From contig CAIJPN010000029.1 in assembly GCA_903822545.1 (NCBI GenBank), positions 1 through 64,000 on the forward strand: a stretch of 64,000 nt of DNA, written 5' to 3'. The stretch is from an uncultured Anaerolineae bacterium (lineage in GTDB: Bacteria > Chloroflexota > Anaerolineae > Anaerolineales > Villigracilaceae). Each line of letters opens with the position of its first letter. The first letter of the stretch is position 1. The position numbers and the translations under genes are program-made. A model generated the notes under the pieces. It made no database searches. It was given only the letters and a program-made list of their open reading frames with translations, and had not been told where the DNA came from. Below are positions 42,763 to 51,848 of the stretch, one piece after another.

Positions 42763-44640
42763 CTATTTGCGCTTGCGTGCCAGCCTGAATCCGCCAAGGA
42801 TTATCAGGATGATGGCAAGCAGCAAGCCCAGTCCTAGCGCCGCAACCTTGAGCCATGTCGCTGTGGCGGATTGGGGCGGGGGCTGGACTTCAAAAGTGAT
42901 GAAGGCTGCCCGGTCGATCGGCAGTCCATCCTGTTGGGCGCTGACGCTGATTTCGGCCGCGTACAGGCCGGTTTGGCTGGGCGTGTATGTCAGCGTGTAC
43001 GAACTGCCCGCGGCGAGCAGATCAATTGTTTCGGTGGAACCATCCGGCTTGCGCAGCAGCGCCCGGGCGGAGTCGATGGCCGGCGCGGAGCCATCGGCTG
43101 TCAGCGTGGCATGGATGCTCATGGGTGTATCCAGCGCGGGGAGTGTGGTACTCGGTTCCACTCTCAGCTGTGCGCCACCATCGAAACGGGCCGAAAGCGC
43201 AAAGTCTGCGCCTTTTGCCGGGGTGGAGGCTGTTGGTAGCAGGGTCACAACCCACTTTCCGGGTTTGGGCTGCTTAAATCCGTAGCCGAGATATACCAGC
43301 GCTTCGGGGTCTTCCACTTTGATCAGGCCGTTTTTGACCGGGTCAAGCTGGATGGTCTTGCCGCTGGCCCCTTGCACGCTGACTTCCAACGAGTGGGTAT
43401 CATCGAAAAGTGCAAAACTGGCCACCGCTACGTTGGTATCGATGTTGATGGTGACCTGGGCGTTCTCGCCGGGGTTGACGTGGCCGGTGTAGATGCGGGT
43501 GAACTGCATCGGGGCGGAGTTGGTGGCCGGGCCAGGCTCGGGGGCGTTGAAACTATCTCCGGGCGGATTCTGCAACAGCGGGCGGACAAAGTCCCGAAAA
43601 ACTTCGGCAGAACCGGTTAATTCGTGGTGCATCAGCGGCGATTGTTCGGCCTTTTGCAGCGTGATGGCGTTCAGGCTCTCAAACGAGACAACTGTGTCGG
43701 ATGGCACGCCGGTACAGGGTGCGCTGACGGGTTCCAGCAGGTAAGTTCCGGCCAGGGCGTAGAACGGAACACCATGACGCCGGGTAATTTGCTGGTTGAA
43801 GATGCCTTCCATGTATTCCGGTAGGATTTCGAGCGAGCCAGGCAGGTAAAACCCGAGTGCGGCAGCCAGGCTGACACAGGCCGACCCAGCGTTGGGCGTG
43901 CCCAGGATGATGAGCTGGCCGATGTTGCGGCCGTTCATTACCCGGTCGAGATAATAGCGCGAGATCATCCCACCCATGCTGTGGACGAGCAAATCGACTT
44001 TTTCTGCGCCGGTAATTTTTTGCACGCCGCTGATGTATTGCCCCATGATTTCAGCGTTCTGCGCGATGGTGTTGGTGCGCAGCGATGGATCTGTCATCAG
44101 CCCGGTGTTGAGTGTGCCGGGAGTCTGCCCATCGCCCACAGCAAAGCCGGGCAGTCCCAGCGTAGCCAGGTAACCGCCCGGGCCAAGGTAATTGATCCAG
44201 GTTTCAGCGCTGGAGATGAATCCATGCACCATCACCACCGGGCGCGGAGCCACTTCCACCTGGGCGCTGCCCGGCTGCGGCGCTCCGCCCACTTCCGCGC
44301 GGATGATGCGGGTTGTCACTGCTTCGCCGCCGGGATTCCAGCGCCAGCCCAGGCTGTTGAAGGATTCCGTTTTACATTCGGCGCTGCCAGCCGGGATGGT
44401 GCAGGCTGCCACAGCATCGGGGATGCCATCCAAGAAGAAGCGGGCCGGGCTGGCGGCATTCACTTTGGCAGGCAATGTCACCTGTAGCTGGAGGCTGTTC
44501 CCGTCGGTGATTTTATTGGTTTCGGCCCCGTTTTTATCCAAAATCCGGATTTTGGCATCCGCAATTTGGGCCTGTGCCGTGGAAAAGGGCAGCAAAAACG
44601 TGAGGGCAACGATCAGGATGACGAAAAGGATACGATTCAT
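42763..44640 (-). CDS. Secreted alpha/beta-hydrolase (lipase/LCAT-like) with C-terminal anchor
   Basis: 625 residues from the ATG at 44640 (cccgggagaaaacc upstream). A signal peptide (ILFVILIVALTFLLPFSTAQA) is followed by a beta-rich N-domain, then a hydrolase core: MVHGFISSAETW oxyanion region and LVHSMGGMISRYYLDRV with the nucleophile Ser near residue 240. A C-terminal half of Ig/CARDB-like beta domains ends in a membrane helix (AALGLGLLLAIILIILGGF) and RKRK. It should be an outer-surface esterase or lipase; substrate unknown. Confidence 0.83.
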   Translation of the reverse strand: MNRILFVILIVALTFLLPFSTAQAQIADAKIRILDKNGAETNKITDGNSLQLQVTLPAKVNAASPARFFLDGIPDAVAACTIPAGSAECKTESFNSLGWRWNPGGEAVTTRIIRAEVGGAPQPGSAQVEVAPRPVVMVHGFISSAETWINYLGPGGYLATLGLPGFAVGDGQTPGTLNTGLMTDPSLRTNTIAQNAEIMGQYISGVQKITGAEKVDLLVHSMGGMISRYYLDRVMNGRNIGQLIILGTPNAGSACVSLAAALGFYLPGSLEILPEYMEGIFNQQITRRHGVPFYALAGTYLLEPVSAPCTGVPSDTVVSFESLNAITLQKAEQSPLMHHELTGSAEVFRDFVRPLLQNPPGDSFNAPEPGPATNSAPMQFTRIYTGHVNPGENAQVTINIDTNVAVASFALFDDTHSLEVSVQGASGKTIQLDPVKNGLIKVEDPEALVYLGYGFKQPKPGKWVVTLLPTASTPAKGADFALSARFDGGAQLRVEPSTTLPALDTPMSIHATLTADGSAPAIDSARALLRKPDGSTETIDLLAAGSSYTLTYTPSQTGLYAAEISVSAQQDGLPIDRAAFITFEVQPPPQSATATWLKVAALGLGLLLAIILIILGGFRLARKRK

Positions 44641-44759
44641 GGTTTTCTCCCGGGAATGTGTTGGGCTGGCCAGGAATAGTTTACTGATTTTCGCCGGGAT
44701 TTGCAAACCCAAATTCCGCTCACTGAGAAAGTTTAGAGTTTTTCCTTATCTATGAGATC

Positions 44760-45509
44760 TCAAATCGCAAAATCGCTGCCTTCCCAGGCTTCTTCGCCGT
44801 GTGGCAGGTGGACATGGTTGGGATGTTCGTGCCCGGCCACGTGTGATTCCAGATCATCCACACGCGCCAGCAGTTCTTTGATGGCAACGGCAAAAACATC
44901 GGGCATGGATGTGTGGTTCAAGTCTGGGGCATCACCGGCGTGGTGGGCCCTGGTGCGCTTGATGATCTGTCCTGGCACGCCCACCACCACCGAATTTTCC
45001 GGCACCGATTTGACCACCACCGCATTCGCGCCGATGCGGCTGTCTGCGCCGATGGTGATGTTGCCGAGCACTTTGGCGCCCGCGCCAATTGTCACCCGGT
45101 CGCCGATGGTGGGGTGGCGTTTTCCCTTGTTCAGCGATGTGCCGCCGAGCGTTACACCGTGATACAGCGTTACATCGTTACCGACAATGGCTGTTTCGCC
45201 GATGACTACGCCCATGCCGTGATCGATGAACAATCCCTGACCGATGTTTGCGCCGGGGTGGATTTCGATACCGGTTATTCCGCGTGCAAGCTGTGAGAGC
45301 CAGCGGGCAACCAGCTTGAAGTCTTTCATCCACAGCCAGTGGGTGATGCGATGCACCCAGATGGCGTGCAGCCCCGGGTAGAGCAGCATAATCTCAAATT
45401 TGGTGCGCGCTGCCGGGTCGCGTTCCAGCGCCGAGTTCAAATCATAGCGCAGCGAAGCGAAAAAATTGGGCTGCTGTGACACTTTGGGGGTGATTAGTTC
45501 AGCTTGCAT
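44760..45509 (-). CDS. cysE: Serine O-acetyltransferase
   Basis: 249 residues. The C-terminal left-handed beta helix with hexapeptide repeats reads [61 protein letters not shown]; the catalytic-site His is in FIDHGMG. Makes O-acetylserine for cysteine synthase encoded just upstream on the same strand (55-bp gap). C-terminus ([17 protein letters not shown]) is His-rich and longer than the minimal form, possibly altering feedback or metal binding. Confidence 0.93.
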   Translation of the reverse strand: MQAELITPKVSQQPNFFASLRYDLNSALERDPAARTKFEIMLLYPGLHAIWVHRITHWLWMKDFKLVARWLSQLARGITGIEIHPGANIGQGLFIDHGMGVVIGETAIVGNDVTLYHGVTLGGTSLNKGKRHPTIGDRVTIGAGAKVLGNITIGADSRIGANAVVVKSVPENSVVVGVPGQIIKRTRAHHAGDAPDLNHTSMPDVFAVAIKELLARVDDLESHVAGHEHPNHVHLPHGEEAWEGSDFAI

Positions 45510-45564
45510 GATGGCCTCTTGTTTTCAACTGGGTAACTCGAACGACGCACTCCTAAGTGGCAGG

Positions 45565-46500
45565 CTAATCTGCCAGGTGCGCGTACAGCGCCGAGGAGAG
45601 ATACCGTTCGCCGAACGAGGGGATGATCACCACAATCAGCTTGCCGGCATTTTCAGCGCGGTTGGCAACCTGCAGGGCGGCCCATGTGGCAGCCCCAGAC
45701 GAAATCCCAACCAGGATGCCCTCCTCCTTTGCCAGCCGTCGGGCAGTTTCCATCGCGTTGTCATCGCTGACGCGGATGATTTCATCGTAAACCTGGGTGT
45801 TCAGCACCGCCGGGACGAAGCCTGCCCCAATGCCCTGGATTTTGTGCGGCCCCTTTGCGCCGCCCGACAGCACCGGTGAAGCCTCCGGTTCAACCGCAAT
45901 AGCCTTAAACGATGGCCTGCGGGCTTTCAACACCTCGCTCGTACCCGTGATGGTGCCGCCTGTGCCCACACCCGCCACCAGAAAATCGATTTTTCCATCG
46001 GTATCGCGCCAGATTTCTTCAGCGGTGGTTTTGCGGTGAATTTCGGGATTGGCCGGATTCTTAAACTGTTGTGGGATGAAATATTTGGCCGGGTCGGACG
46101 CTGCCAGTTCTTCCGCGCGTTTGATCGCCCCGCCCATGCCTTCTGGCCCCGGGGTCAGGATCAACTCTGCGCCGTAGGCTCGCAGCAGCATCCGCCGTTC
46201 TTTTGACATGGTTTCGGGCATGGTCAGGATGCACTTGTAGCCGCGCGCAGCCGCCACCATTGCCAGCGCAATGCCCGTGTTGCCGCTGGTCGGCTCGACG
46301 ATGGTTTTTCCTGGCGTCAATTCGCCGGATTTTTCAGCTGCTTCGATCATCGCAAACCCGATGCGGTCTTTCACGCTTTTGGCCGGGTTATAAAACTCCA
46401 GTTTTGCCACCACCTCGGCTTTTGCCCCGGTTGTGATACGGTTCAGCCGCACAAGTGGGGTGTTGCCGATCAATTCTGTTACGTTCGCTGCGATTTTCAT
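45565..46500 (-). CDS. cysK: O-acetylserine sulfhydrylase (cysteine synthase A)
   Basis: 311 residues. PLP lysine in [12 protein letters not shown]; substrate loop [10 protein letters not shown]; phosphate loop [11 protein letters not shown]-terminal [12 protein letters not shown]. Condenses O-acetylserine with sulfide. ATG at 46500 follows aggagattttagag. First gene of cysK-cysE; behind a roughly 300-nt leader with hairpins and a strong promoter (see separate entries), which suggests expression control by sulfur or cysteine state. Confidence 0.96.
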   Translation of the reverse strand: MKIAANVTELIGNTPLVRLNRITTGAKAEVVAKLEFYNPAKSVKDRIGFAMIEAAEKSGELTPGKTIVEPTSGNTGIALAMVAAARGYKCILTMPETMSKERRMLLRAYGAELILTPGPEGMGGAIKRAEELAASDPAKYFIPQQFKNPANPEIHRKTTAEEIWRDTDGKIDFLVAGVGTGGTITGTSEVLKARRPSFKAIAVEPEASPVLSGGAKGPHKIQGIGAGFVPAVLNTQVYDEIIRVSDDNAMETARRLAKEEGILVGISSGAATWAALQVANRAENAGKLIVVIIPSFGERYLSSALYAHLAD

Positions 46501-46797
46501 CTCTAAAATCTCCTGGTTTGTTGTAAAAAATGTCAGGGCAGCCTGCCCTGTGTGAAAATGTATCTCGCTTTGCCTGGCAGCGTCGCCCCTGCCTGTGCAT
46601 CCTGGAGACCCGTTAAAAATAAAATGCCAACAGCTTCGGTTGCGTTTGCAAACAAAAAGACGGCGTGCAAGCGCCCTTGTGAATTGTGGTCACAAGCGGA
46701 GTTCGCGCGCCGTCTCTGAGCTGTTGGCAGGTTTTCTCTCAGCAGGCAGCGGTTACGAACCCCGCCTGCGACAGGAGCAAAAGTTAATCGTAGTCAT
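46501..46797 (-). promoter_or_regulatory. Long structured 5' leader of cysK-cysE (attenuator or riboswitch candidate)
   Basis: In transcript order (minus strand): a GC hairpin near 46770-46743; an 11-bp outer stem (46729-46719 with 46635-46625, exact) enclosing a second stem of 8 bp (46715-46708 with 46665-46658) that is followed at once by a T-run, i.e. terminator-like; later another 7-bp hairpin (46550-46544 with 46540-46534) followed by six T, only about 25 bases before the ribosome site. No T-box GGUGGnACCGCG motif and no SAM-I pattern are seen. Two terminator-like hairpins in one leader point to attenuation. Confidence 0.6.
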
Positions 46798-46803
46798 GCA
46801 GTT

Positions 46804-46831
46804 ATTTTACGGATTCCAGTCTGAAAGTCAA
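46804..46831 (-). promoter_or_regulatory. Sigma-70-type promoter of cysK-cysE
   Basis: Minus strand TTGACT (46831-46826), 16-bp spacer, TAAAAT (46809-46804). Start of transcription is expected near 46797, giving a leader of about 297 nt. Confidence 0.8.
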
Positions 46832-46863
46832 GCGAATTGGACAATTTCTATCATAATTTTAAT

Positions 46864-46898
46864 AAAAAAGGTTGGAAAGCTCAAAGCCTTCCAACCTT
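46864..46898 (-). terminator. Terminator of the EF-G paralogue gene
   Basis: 10-bp stem (46868-46877 and 46889-46898) followed on the minus strand by a T-run (A-run at 46864-46869 on +), right after the fusA-like stop. Confidence 0.88.
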
Positions 46899-46921
46899 GA
46901 ATTTGAAACCTGGAGCCAGGC

Positions 46922-49003
46922 CTACTCTTCCTTCTTGGCTTCCATTTCTTTCTTGTGAGCTTCCATGATGGGAGCAGCCAGGTGTTGTGGCACAATGTCG
47001 TAGCGGTCAAACTCCATCGAGAAGTAGCCGCGTCCACCGGTGATGGAGCGCAATTGAGTGGTGTAGCGCAGCATCTCAGCCAGCGGAACATGGGCATTCA
47101 CGATGGTATTCCCGCGTTCTGATTCGGTACCTTGAACGCGTCCGCGCCGTGTGTTCATATCGCTCATCACATCGCCCATATTAGCATCCGGAACCGTCAC
47201 TCGCACATTCATGATCGGTTCGAACAATACCGGGCCGGCATCATTCACTGCCAGGCGGAAGGCTTCACGACCAGCGGTTTCGAAAGCGATAGGCTTGCTG
47301 TCCACCGGGTGCTCTTTACCGTCATAGACGATGACTTTGACGTTGCTGAGCGGGTAACCGGCGAAAATGCCTTTTTCCATGGCTGCGCGGATACCTTTTT
47401 CGATCGGGGGCAGGTATGACTTGGAAAGGTTCATACCCACCAGTTCATCGGTGAACTCGAAATCAGCTTCGGGCAGCGGCTCGATGCGCAGGTGAACTTC
47501 GCCGAACTGACCAGCGCCGCCAGATTGCTTCTTGTGGCGGTACTGCGCCGCAGCTTTGCGCGTAATGCCTTCGCGATAGGGCACTTTCGGCTCGTCAATC
47601 ACCAGCCCCACCTGGAATTTGGTTTGCGCGCGGCGGATGGCGGCATCGATATGCTGGTCACCCATCCCGGCCAGGATGGTTTGCCCGGTGGCAGCTTCGT
47701 TGTGCCAGGTCAGGGTCAGGTCTTCTTCGCACAGGCGGGTCAGGGTCGGAGAAATCTTGGCAGCATCGCCCTGGGTCTTCGGGTGAATGGCCACCTGGTA
47801 GAGCGGGGCCGGATAATTGGGCTTGTCAATTACAACCGTGTGATTTTTATCGCAGAGCGTATCACCGGTGATCGTCACACTCAATTTTGAAACGACAGCA
47901 ATATCGCCCGCGTGAACAGATTTGATAGCGATCTGTTCTTTGCCGCGCTGCAAATGCAGGCCGCCCATGCGTTCATCGGCATTTTTGATGCTATTCCACA
48001 AGTGCGCATCTGCCACAAGGGTGCCAGAGATCACTTTGAAATAGGTCATCTTGCCCACAAACGGGTCCGCAGTGGTTTTCCAGACAAATGCCACCGCTGG
48101 GCCAGCATCGCTTTCATGCAGTTTTTCATCGCCAGCCTTGCCATGCACCAAAACATCGGGGTGTTCGGCAGGGGATGGCATCAACTCCACAATCGCATCG
48201 ATCAGCGGGGCCACGCCCTTTTCGTGACCAGCAGCGGCCACAAAAACCGGGATGAAAGAGCCGCTGCGGACAATCTGCTTCAGGCCACGCAAAAGTTCCT
48301 CGCTGGTCAGGTCACCAGCTTCGAGATACTTCTCCAGTAAGGCATCTTCACCTTCAGCAGCGGCTTCCATCAGTACCTGACGGGCCTCTTCGGCAGCGCT
48401 TTTCAGATCAGCCGGGATTTCAGCCGGGGTTTTGCCATCGCCAGCATAGGCTTTCATGTGGATCAGGTCAATTACACCCTTAAAATCGAGCTTTTCGCCC
48501 CAGGGCAACTGCACCTTCACAATCCGGCGGTCGGCTGCGTGGGCGAACTCTTCTATCGAAGTGTAAGCTTTGGCAAAATTGGCGTTTTCACGATCCATCT
48601 TGTTGATGACCACAAAACGCGGCAACTTGAACTCATCGCAGTAATTCCACGCCAGTTCGGTGCCAACTTCCATCCCGGCTACAGAATCAACCAGGATGAC
48701 CGCGCCATCGGCCACACTCAAAGCCGAGATGGTCTCACCGATAAAATCGGTGTAACCTGGCGCATCCAGCAGGTTGATCTTATGATCGCGGTATTCCACC
48801 GGAAGCATCCCGGTATAGATCGAAATCTTGCGGCGGATTTCCTCTTCGTCATAGTCTGATGCGGTCGTACCATCTTCCACTTTACCCAGGCGGGTTGTCG
48901 CGCCGGTAAAATGCAAAAACGCCTCCGCCATCATCGTTTTACCTGCGCCGCCGTGGGCGACCAGTGCGATGTTACGGAGGTTCTCAGTTGAATACTCTTT
49001 CAT
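46922..49003 (-). CDS. Elongation factor G-like GTPase (EF-G2 type)
   Basis: 693-residue translational GTPase. G1 reads AHGGAGKTMM instead of the AHVDAGKTT of canonical EF-G; G3 is DAPGYTDF and G4 NKMDREN. EF-G domains III-V follow (ending MEFDRYDIVPQHLAAPIMEAHKKEME). The HGGAGKT variant marks the EF-G-like paralogues (EF-G2) of uncertain role, perhaps recycling or stress-linked, so this is probably not the main fusA. It stands alone; no rpsL/rpsG/tuf genes nearby support that view. Start with aggagtagaactcc. Confidence 0.88.
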   Translation of the reverse strand: MKEYSTENLRNIALVAHGGAGKTMMAEAFLHFTGATTRLGKVEDGTTASDYDEEEIRRKISIYTGMLPVEYRDHKINLLDAPGYTDFIGETISALSVADGAVILVDSVAGMEVGTELAWNYCDEFKLPRFVVINKMDRENANFAKAYTSIEEFAHAADRRIVKVQLPWGEKLDFKGVIDLIHMKAYAGDGKTPAEIPADLKSAAEEARQVLMEAAAEGEDALLEKYLEAGDLTSEELLRGLKQIVRSGSFIPVFVAAAGHEKGVAPLIDAIVELMPSPAEHPDVLVHGKAGDEKLHESDAGPAVAFVWKTTADPFVGKMTYFKVISGTLVADAHLWNSIKNADERMGGLHLQRGKEQIAIKSVHAGDIAVVSKLSVTITGDTLCDKNHTVVIDKPNYPAPLYQVAIHPKTQGDAAKISPTLTRLCEEDLTLTWHNEAATGQTILAGMGDQHIDAAIRRAQTKFQVGLVIDEPKVPYREGITRKAAAQYRHKKQSGGAGQFGEVHLRIEPLPEADFEFTDELVGMNLSKSYLPPIEKGIRAAMEKGIFAGYPLSNVKVIVYDGKEHPVDSKPIAFETAGREAFRLAVNDAGPVLFEPIMNVRVTVPDANMGDVMSDMNTRRGRVQGTESERGNTIVNAHVPLAEMLRYTTQLRSITGGRGYFSMEFDRYDIVPQHLAAPIMEAHKKEMEAKKEE

Positions 49004-49117
49004 GGAGTTCTACTCCTCTTAAGATTTGGGATACAAGGGAAAGCCCGTGAATTCTAAAAGAAGAATTCGTAATTGTCAAAGTGCAAAATGTCATGTATGA
49101 TGTCATCATTCATCAAT

Positions 49118-49687
49118 ATGGACTTCCTACGTCGTATTTTCTTCGAAATCTGGTACTTCCGCAACCCGCCCTGGGACAGCGGCCAAACACCCCCGGAACT
49201 GCTGGCCCTGCTGCCTGGCCTCACACCTGCGCGCGCCATCGACCTGGGCTGCGGCACCGGCACCAACGTCATCACCCTGGCTAAAATGGGCTGGCAGGCC
49301 ACCGGCGTCGATTTTTCAGCCCGCGCCATCCAGCTTGCGCGCCAGAAAGCCCAAAAAGCGGCTGTGCAAGCCGATTTTTTCGTTGGCGATGTTACTGATC
49401 TGCGTGTAACAGATAAGGTTTATGATTTCGCGCTGGATTTGGGTTGTTTCCACGGGCTGCCGCTGCGGCGCAGGGCTGATTATGTTAGGGAATTGAAGCG
49501 AATCCTACGCCCCGGCGGACTCTGGTTCCTCTACAGCTTCCTGCGCTCTGGGCTGGATGAATCTGCCCTGGGGCTGGCCGAGGCCGACCTGGGCTTGCTC
49601 CTGGCTGATTTTTCCATCGTCTCCCGCCAGGATGGTTTCGCCCGTGGTGAACGTCCCTCAGCCTATTTCACGTTCCAAAAAAAATAA
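49118..49687 (+). CDS. Class I SAM-dependent methyltransferase
   Basis: 189 residues from ATG 49118 (an in-frame TTG-type extension to 49073 is possible; no clear ribosome site helps). Motif I is AIDLGCGTGTN, post I is ATGVDFSARAI, motif II/III lies in DFALDLGCFHGLP and RILRPGGLWFLYSF. The N-terminus EIWYFRNPPWDSGQTPPELL is typical of small methyltransferases annotated as tellurite-resistance/thiopurine-like. Substrate unknown. Confidence 0.82.
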   Translation: MDFLRRIFFEIWYFRNPPWDSGQTPPELLALLPGLTPARAIDLGCGTGTNVITLAKMGWQATGVDFSARAIQLARQKAQKAAVQADFFVGDVTDLRVTDKVYDFALDLGCFHGLPLRRRADYVRELKRILRPGGLWFLYSFLRSGLDESALGLAEADLGLLLADFSIVSRQDGFARGERPSAYFTFQKK

Positions 49688-49792
49688 AATGGGAAATGGT
49701 TATTCGTTTTTCATCACCCTTCAGGTGGGCGCAATGAATCCCTGCCCATCATTCCTGCTTTTCTCCCGGGGAGAGACGCGAGCTCCCTGACC

Positions 49793-50704
49793 ATGCGCAT
49801 CCTTTTTCTCTTTCTAGACGGTGTTGGCCTGGGCGCAGACGACCCGCATACCAACCCCTTTGCCCGGGCTGCTATGCCCAACCTGGCCAGTTTGCTGGCT
49901 GGCAGGCGGTTCGTGGCCACTTCTGCGCCCGCTGAAGCAACGCGCGCCACGCTAAAAGCGCTGGACGCCAACCTGGGCGTGGATGGACTGCCGCAATCAG
50001 CCACAGGGCAGGCGGTTTTATTGACAGGCATCAATGTTCCGGCGCAACTGGGTTACCACTATGGGCCAAAGCCCAACCCTGAAACCGCTGCATTTTTACA
50101 GGATGGTGGTATCTTTGGCAGGCTGGCGCGCGCCGGGAAGCGGGCCGCACTGGTCAATGCCTACCCGCCGGGTTACTTTCACGGCGTCGAATCGGGCAGG
50201 CGGTTGTATTCGGCCATCCCTTTGGCGGTGACAAAGGCTGGCCTGCCGCTTTCCACCGCTGATGATTTGAAAAATGGACAGGCCATTTCGGCGGATTTTA
50301 CTGCCGAGGGCTGGCGCGAACGCCTGGGCGTGTCTGACATCCCGGCTTTTTCTCCGTATGAAGCCGGAATCCACCTGGCCGGGCTGGCCCGGCGCCTTGA
50401 CTTTTCTTTCTTCGAGTACTGGCTGACAGATTATGCTGGTCACGGGCAGGATATGCAAACGGCTGTTTCACTGCTCGAAAAGGTAGATGCAGTGTTGGGC
50501 GGCCTTTTCTCAGCCTGGGATTTTGAGCATGATCTGATCTTGCTTACATCTGACCATGGTAACCTTGAAGATTTATCCACGCGACGGCATACGAGTAACC
50601 CGGTGCCGCTGCTGCTGGCCGGGCCAGGAAAGGCGCGCCGGGCTTTTGATGGTGTGCAGGATTTGTGCGGGGTTGCTCCGGTGATGGAGCAGCTGTTTTT
50701 GTAA
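49793..50704 (+). CDS. Alkaline-phosphatase-superfamily metalloenzyme (iPGM-like)
   Basis: 303 residues. Opening LFLDGVGLGADD supplies a metal-binding Asp; PQSATGQAVLLTG holds the nucleophile Ser as in cofactor-independent phosphoglycerate mutase; TSDHGNLED gives the D-H metal site and TRRHTSNPVPLLL another His. It is shorter than true iPGM (about 510 residues) and lacks the inserted phosphotransferase domain, so it is probably a phosphomutase/phosphatase-like relative of unknown substrate. Confidence 0.77.
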   Translation: MRILFLFLDGVGLGADDPHTNPFARAAMPNLASLLAGRRFVATSAPAEATRATLKALDANLGVDGLPQSATGQAVLLTGINVPAQLGYHYGPKPNPETAAFLQDGGIFGRLARAGKRAALVNAYPPGYFHGVESGRRLYSAIPLAVTKAGLPLSTADDLKNGQAISADFTAEGWRERLGVSDIPAFSPYEAGIHLAGLARRLDFSFFEYWLTDYAGHGQDMQTAVSLLEKVDAVLGGLFSAWDFEHDLILLTSDHGNLEDLSTRRHTSNPVPLLLAGPGKARRAFDGVQDLCGVAPVMEQLFL

Positions 50705-50782
50705 CCCCCCGGGGGTTTTGGGGCCCGGGAACAGAATGGAGACCAAAATCTCCAGGTTTTGGATTGATGATAAGGAGATGGG

Positions 50783-51280
50783 ATGATGGGAAAAATGTTC
50801 GGGTTGTTTTTGCTGGTTGTTTTCCTGGTGGGCTGTGCCCCGTTAGCGGCAGAACCTACAGCTGCGCCCCAGGTCAGTTTGACGGCGACGCCGTTACAGG
50901 GCGGTGTGGGCGAGCTGGAAACTGCCCCGGCACCGGCAGCCACTTCGCGCGGCGATAAACTTATCGCCAGCGATCCAGCTTCCATTAAATTTGGAGATGG
51001 TAAGCCTGCGCTGGTGGAATTTTTCCGCTTTACCTGATTGACCTGCCGCTCAATGGCGCCCATGGTGCATGGGCTGGAAGCGAAGTATGCCGGCAAGCTC
51101 GATTTTTATTTTATCGATGCGGATGATCCCAATACGGAACAGTTCCGGAGAACGTTTGGTTTTTTTGTGCAGCCGGAGTTTTACCTGTTGGATGGGCAGG
51201 GTAATGTGGTGAAGAAGTGGTTTGGGAATGTTTCGCAGGATGCGTTTGAGCAGGAGTTTGCCAGCCTGCTTGGCGAGTGA
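50783..51280 (+). CDS. Thioredoxin-like lipoprotein with in-frame TGA: probable selenoprotein (UxxC)
   Basis: Single frame of 165 residues read through a TGA at 51035-51037. An N-terminal lipoprotein signal (LFLLVVFLVGC, lipobox LVGC), a Thr/Pro/Ala linker, then a thioredoxin fold: GKPALVEFF-RFT-[TGA]-LTCRSMAPMVHGLEAKYAGKLDFYFID, ending EFYLLDGQGNVVKKW. Aligned with W-C-G-P-C-K-M-I-A-P, the TGA falls on the first redox Cys and C88 on the second, so residue 85 would be selenocysteine. A SECIS-like stem-loop follows the TGA. Start ATG 50783 (or 50786) after taaggag. Without readthrough the product would be an 84-residue piece lacking the redox site. A Cys-to-stop mutation is the alternative. 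Confidence 0.8.
51035..51082 (+). promoter_or_regulatory. Bacterial SECIS-like stem-loop after the TGA codon
   Basis: TGA at 51035-51037; a perfect 6-bp stem GCCCAT/ATGGGC (51058-51063 with 51069-51074) has the apical loop GGTGC, starting 26 nt after the TGA. An outer CGCT/AGCG stem (51047-51050 with 51079-51082) extends it. G in the first two loop bases and this distance fit the general bacterial SECIS pattern recognised by SelB. Confidence 0.7.
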
Positions 51281-51289
51281 TGCGTTGAG

Positions 51290-51820
51290 ATTTTTGATTA
51301 CCGAGTTTTTACAAAGATCTTGGCGCCTTGCCAGTAATTCCAAATTCAAAATTGAGTCGCAGGCAATAGGGCCAAAATCCTAACGCCAGGGCGCAGAGTC
51401 GCAAAGGTTTTTAGAAAATTTGGCCTGACCGTTGCTTTAATTGGTCTTTTTACCGGTTTGCGCGGATAAGGGGTTGTAAAAGTATTACTACGCAGATTGA
51501 TTTTTTAACATTCGTAGACCCCCTCCCGGCCTCCCCCAAATCCCCTGGTTTTGGGGATTTGGGGGAGGAGAAACCCATTTTTTTGCCAGGTTTCAGCGCC
51601 TTCCCCCAAATACGGACGCTCTTCAGTCCGTATTTGGGGGAAGGCGGGGGATGGGGGTCAAACGGGGTATCCGAAAATGCGGAGTTATTCTTTTACAGAC
51701 ACTAAGTCAAAAAACTTGGCATTTTTGCGACTTTGCGTTAAGTCCATTGGTTTCAAATTTGGAATAGCTGGCACCTTGCTTTTATTTTTGGATTCCTGGT
51801 GTTTTTTGTAATGACTTTAA
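51290..51820. repeat. Large palindromic non-coding patch with nested hairpins
   Basis: About 530 bp without a credible gene. Centre: two strong hairpins, about 51531-51567 and 51600-51643 (the latter with an 18-bp stem), enclosed by a further C-rich/G-rich pair (51517-51530 with about 51644-51660). Outside these lie weaker inverted pairs: a cgcagagtcgcaaa-type stretch near 51390-51405 mirrored near 51724-51740, and attccaaattcaaa near 51338-51351 mirrored near 51750-51766. The whole is a decayed palindrome, perhaps a relic mobile element or a repeat nest. Confidence 0.55.
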
Positions 51821-51848
51821 GAAAACACCGTCACTTTACCTGAAATGC

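Noticed and set aside
46741-46772. tRNA-like T-arm (ggttcg) in the cysK leader
   Set aside because: No acceptor stem, anticodon arm or CCA-side match around it; it is a plain hairpin.
46501-46797. T-box or SAM-I riboswitch for the cysK leader
   Set aside because: No GGUGGnACCGCG T-box and none of the SAM-I core; only general hairpins. Kept as an unclassified regulatory region.
50783-51037. Short separate lipoprotein ending at TGA, followed by a separate thioredoxin-like gene at 51038
   Set aside because: Both parts are in the same frame, with no bases inserted or lost; the split falls exactly on the first redox Cys; and the second part has no ribosome site. One Sec-containing gene explains it better.
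51490-51660. CRISPR-like repeats
   Set aside because: The C/G-rich sequences are inverted hairpins, not direct repeats with regular spacers.
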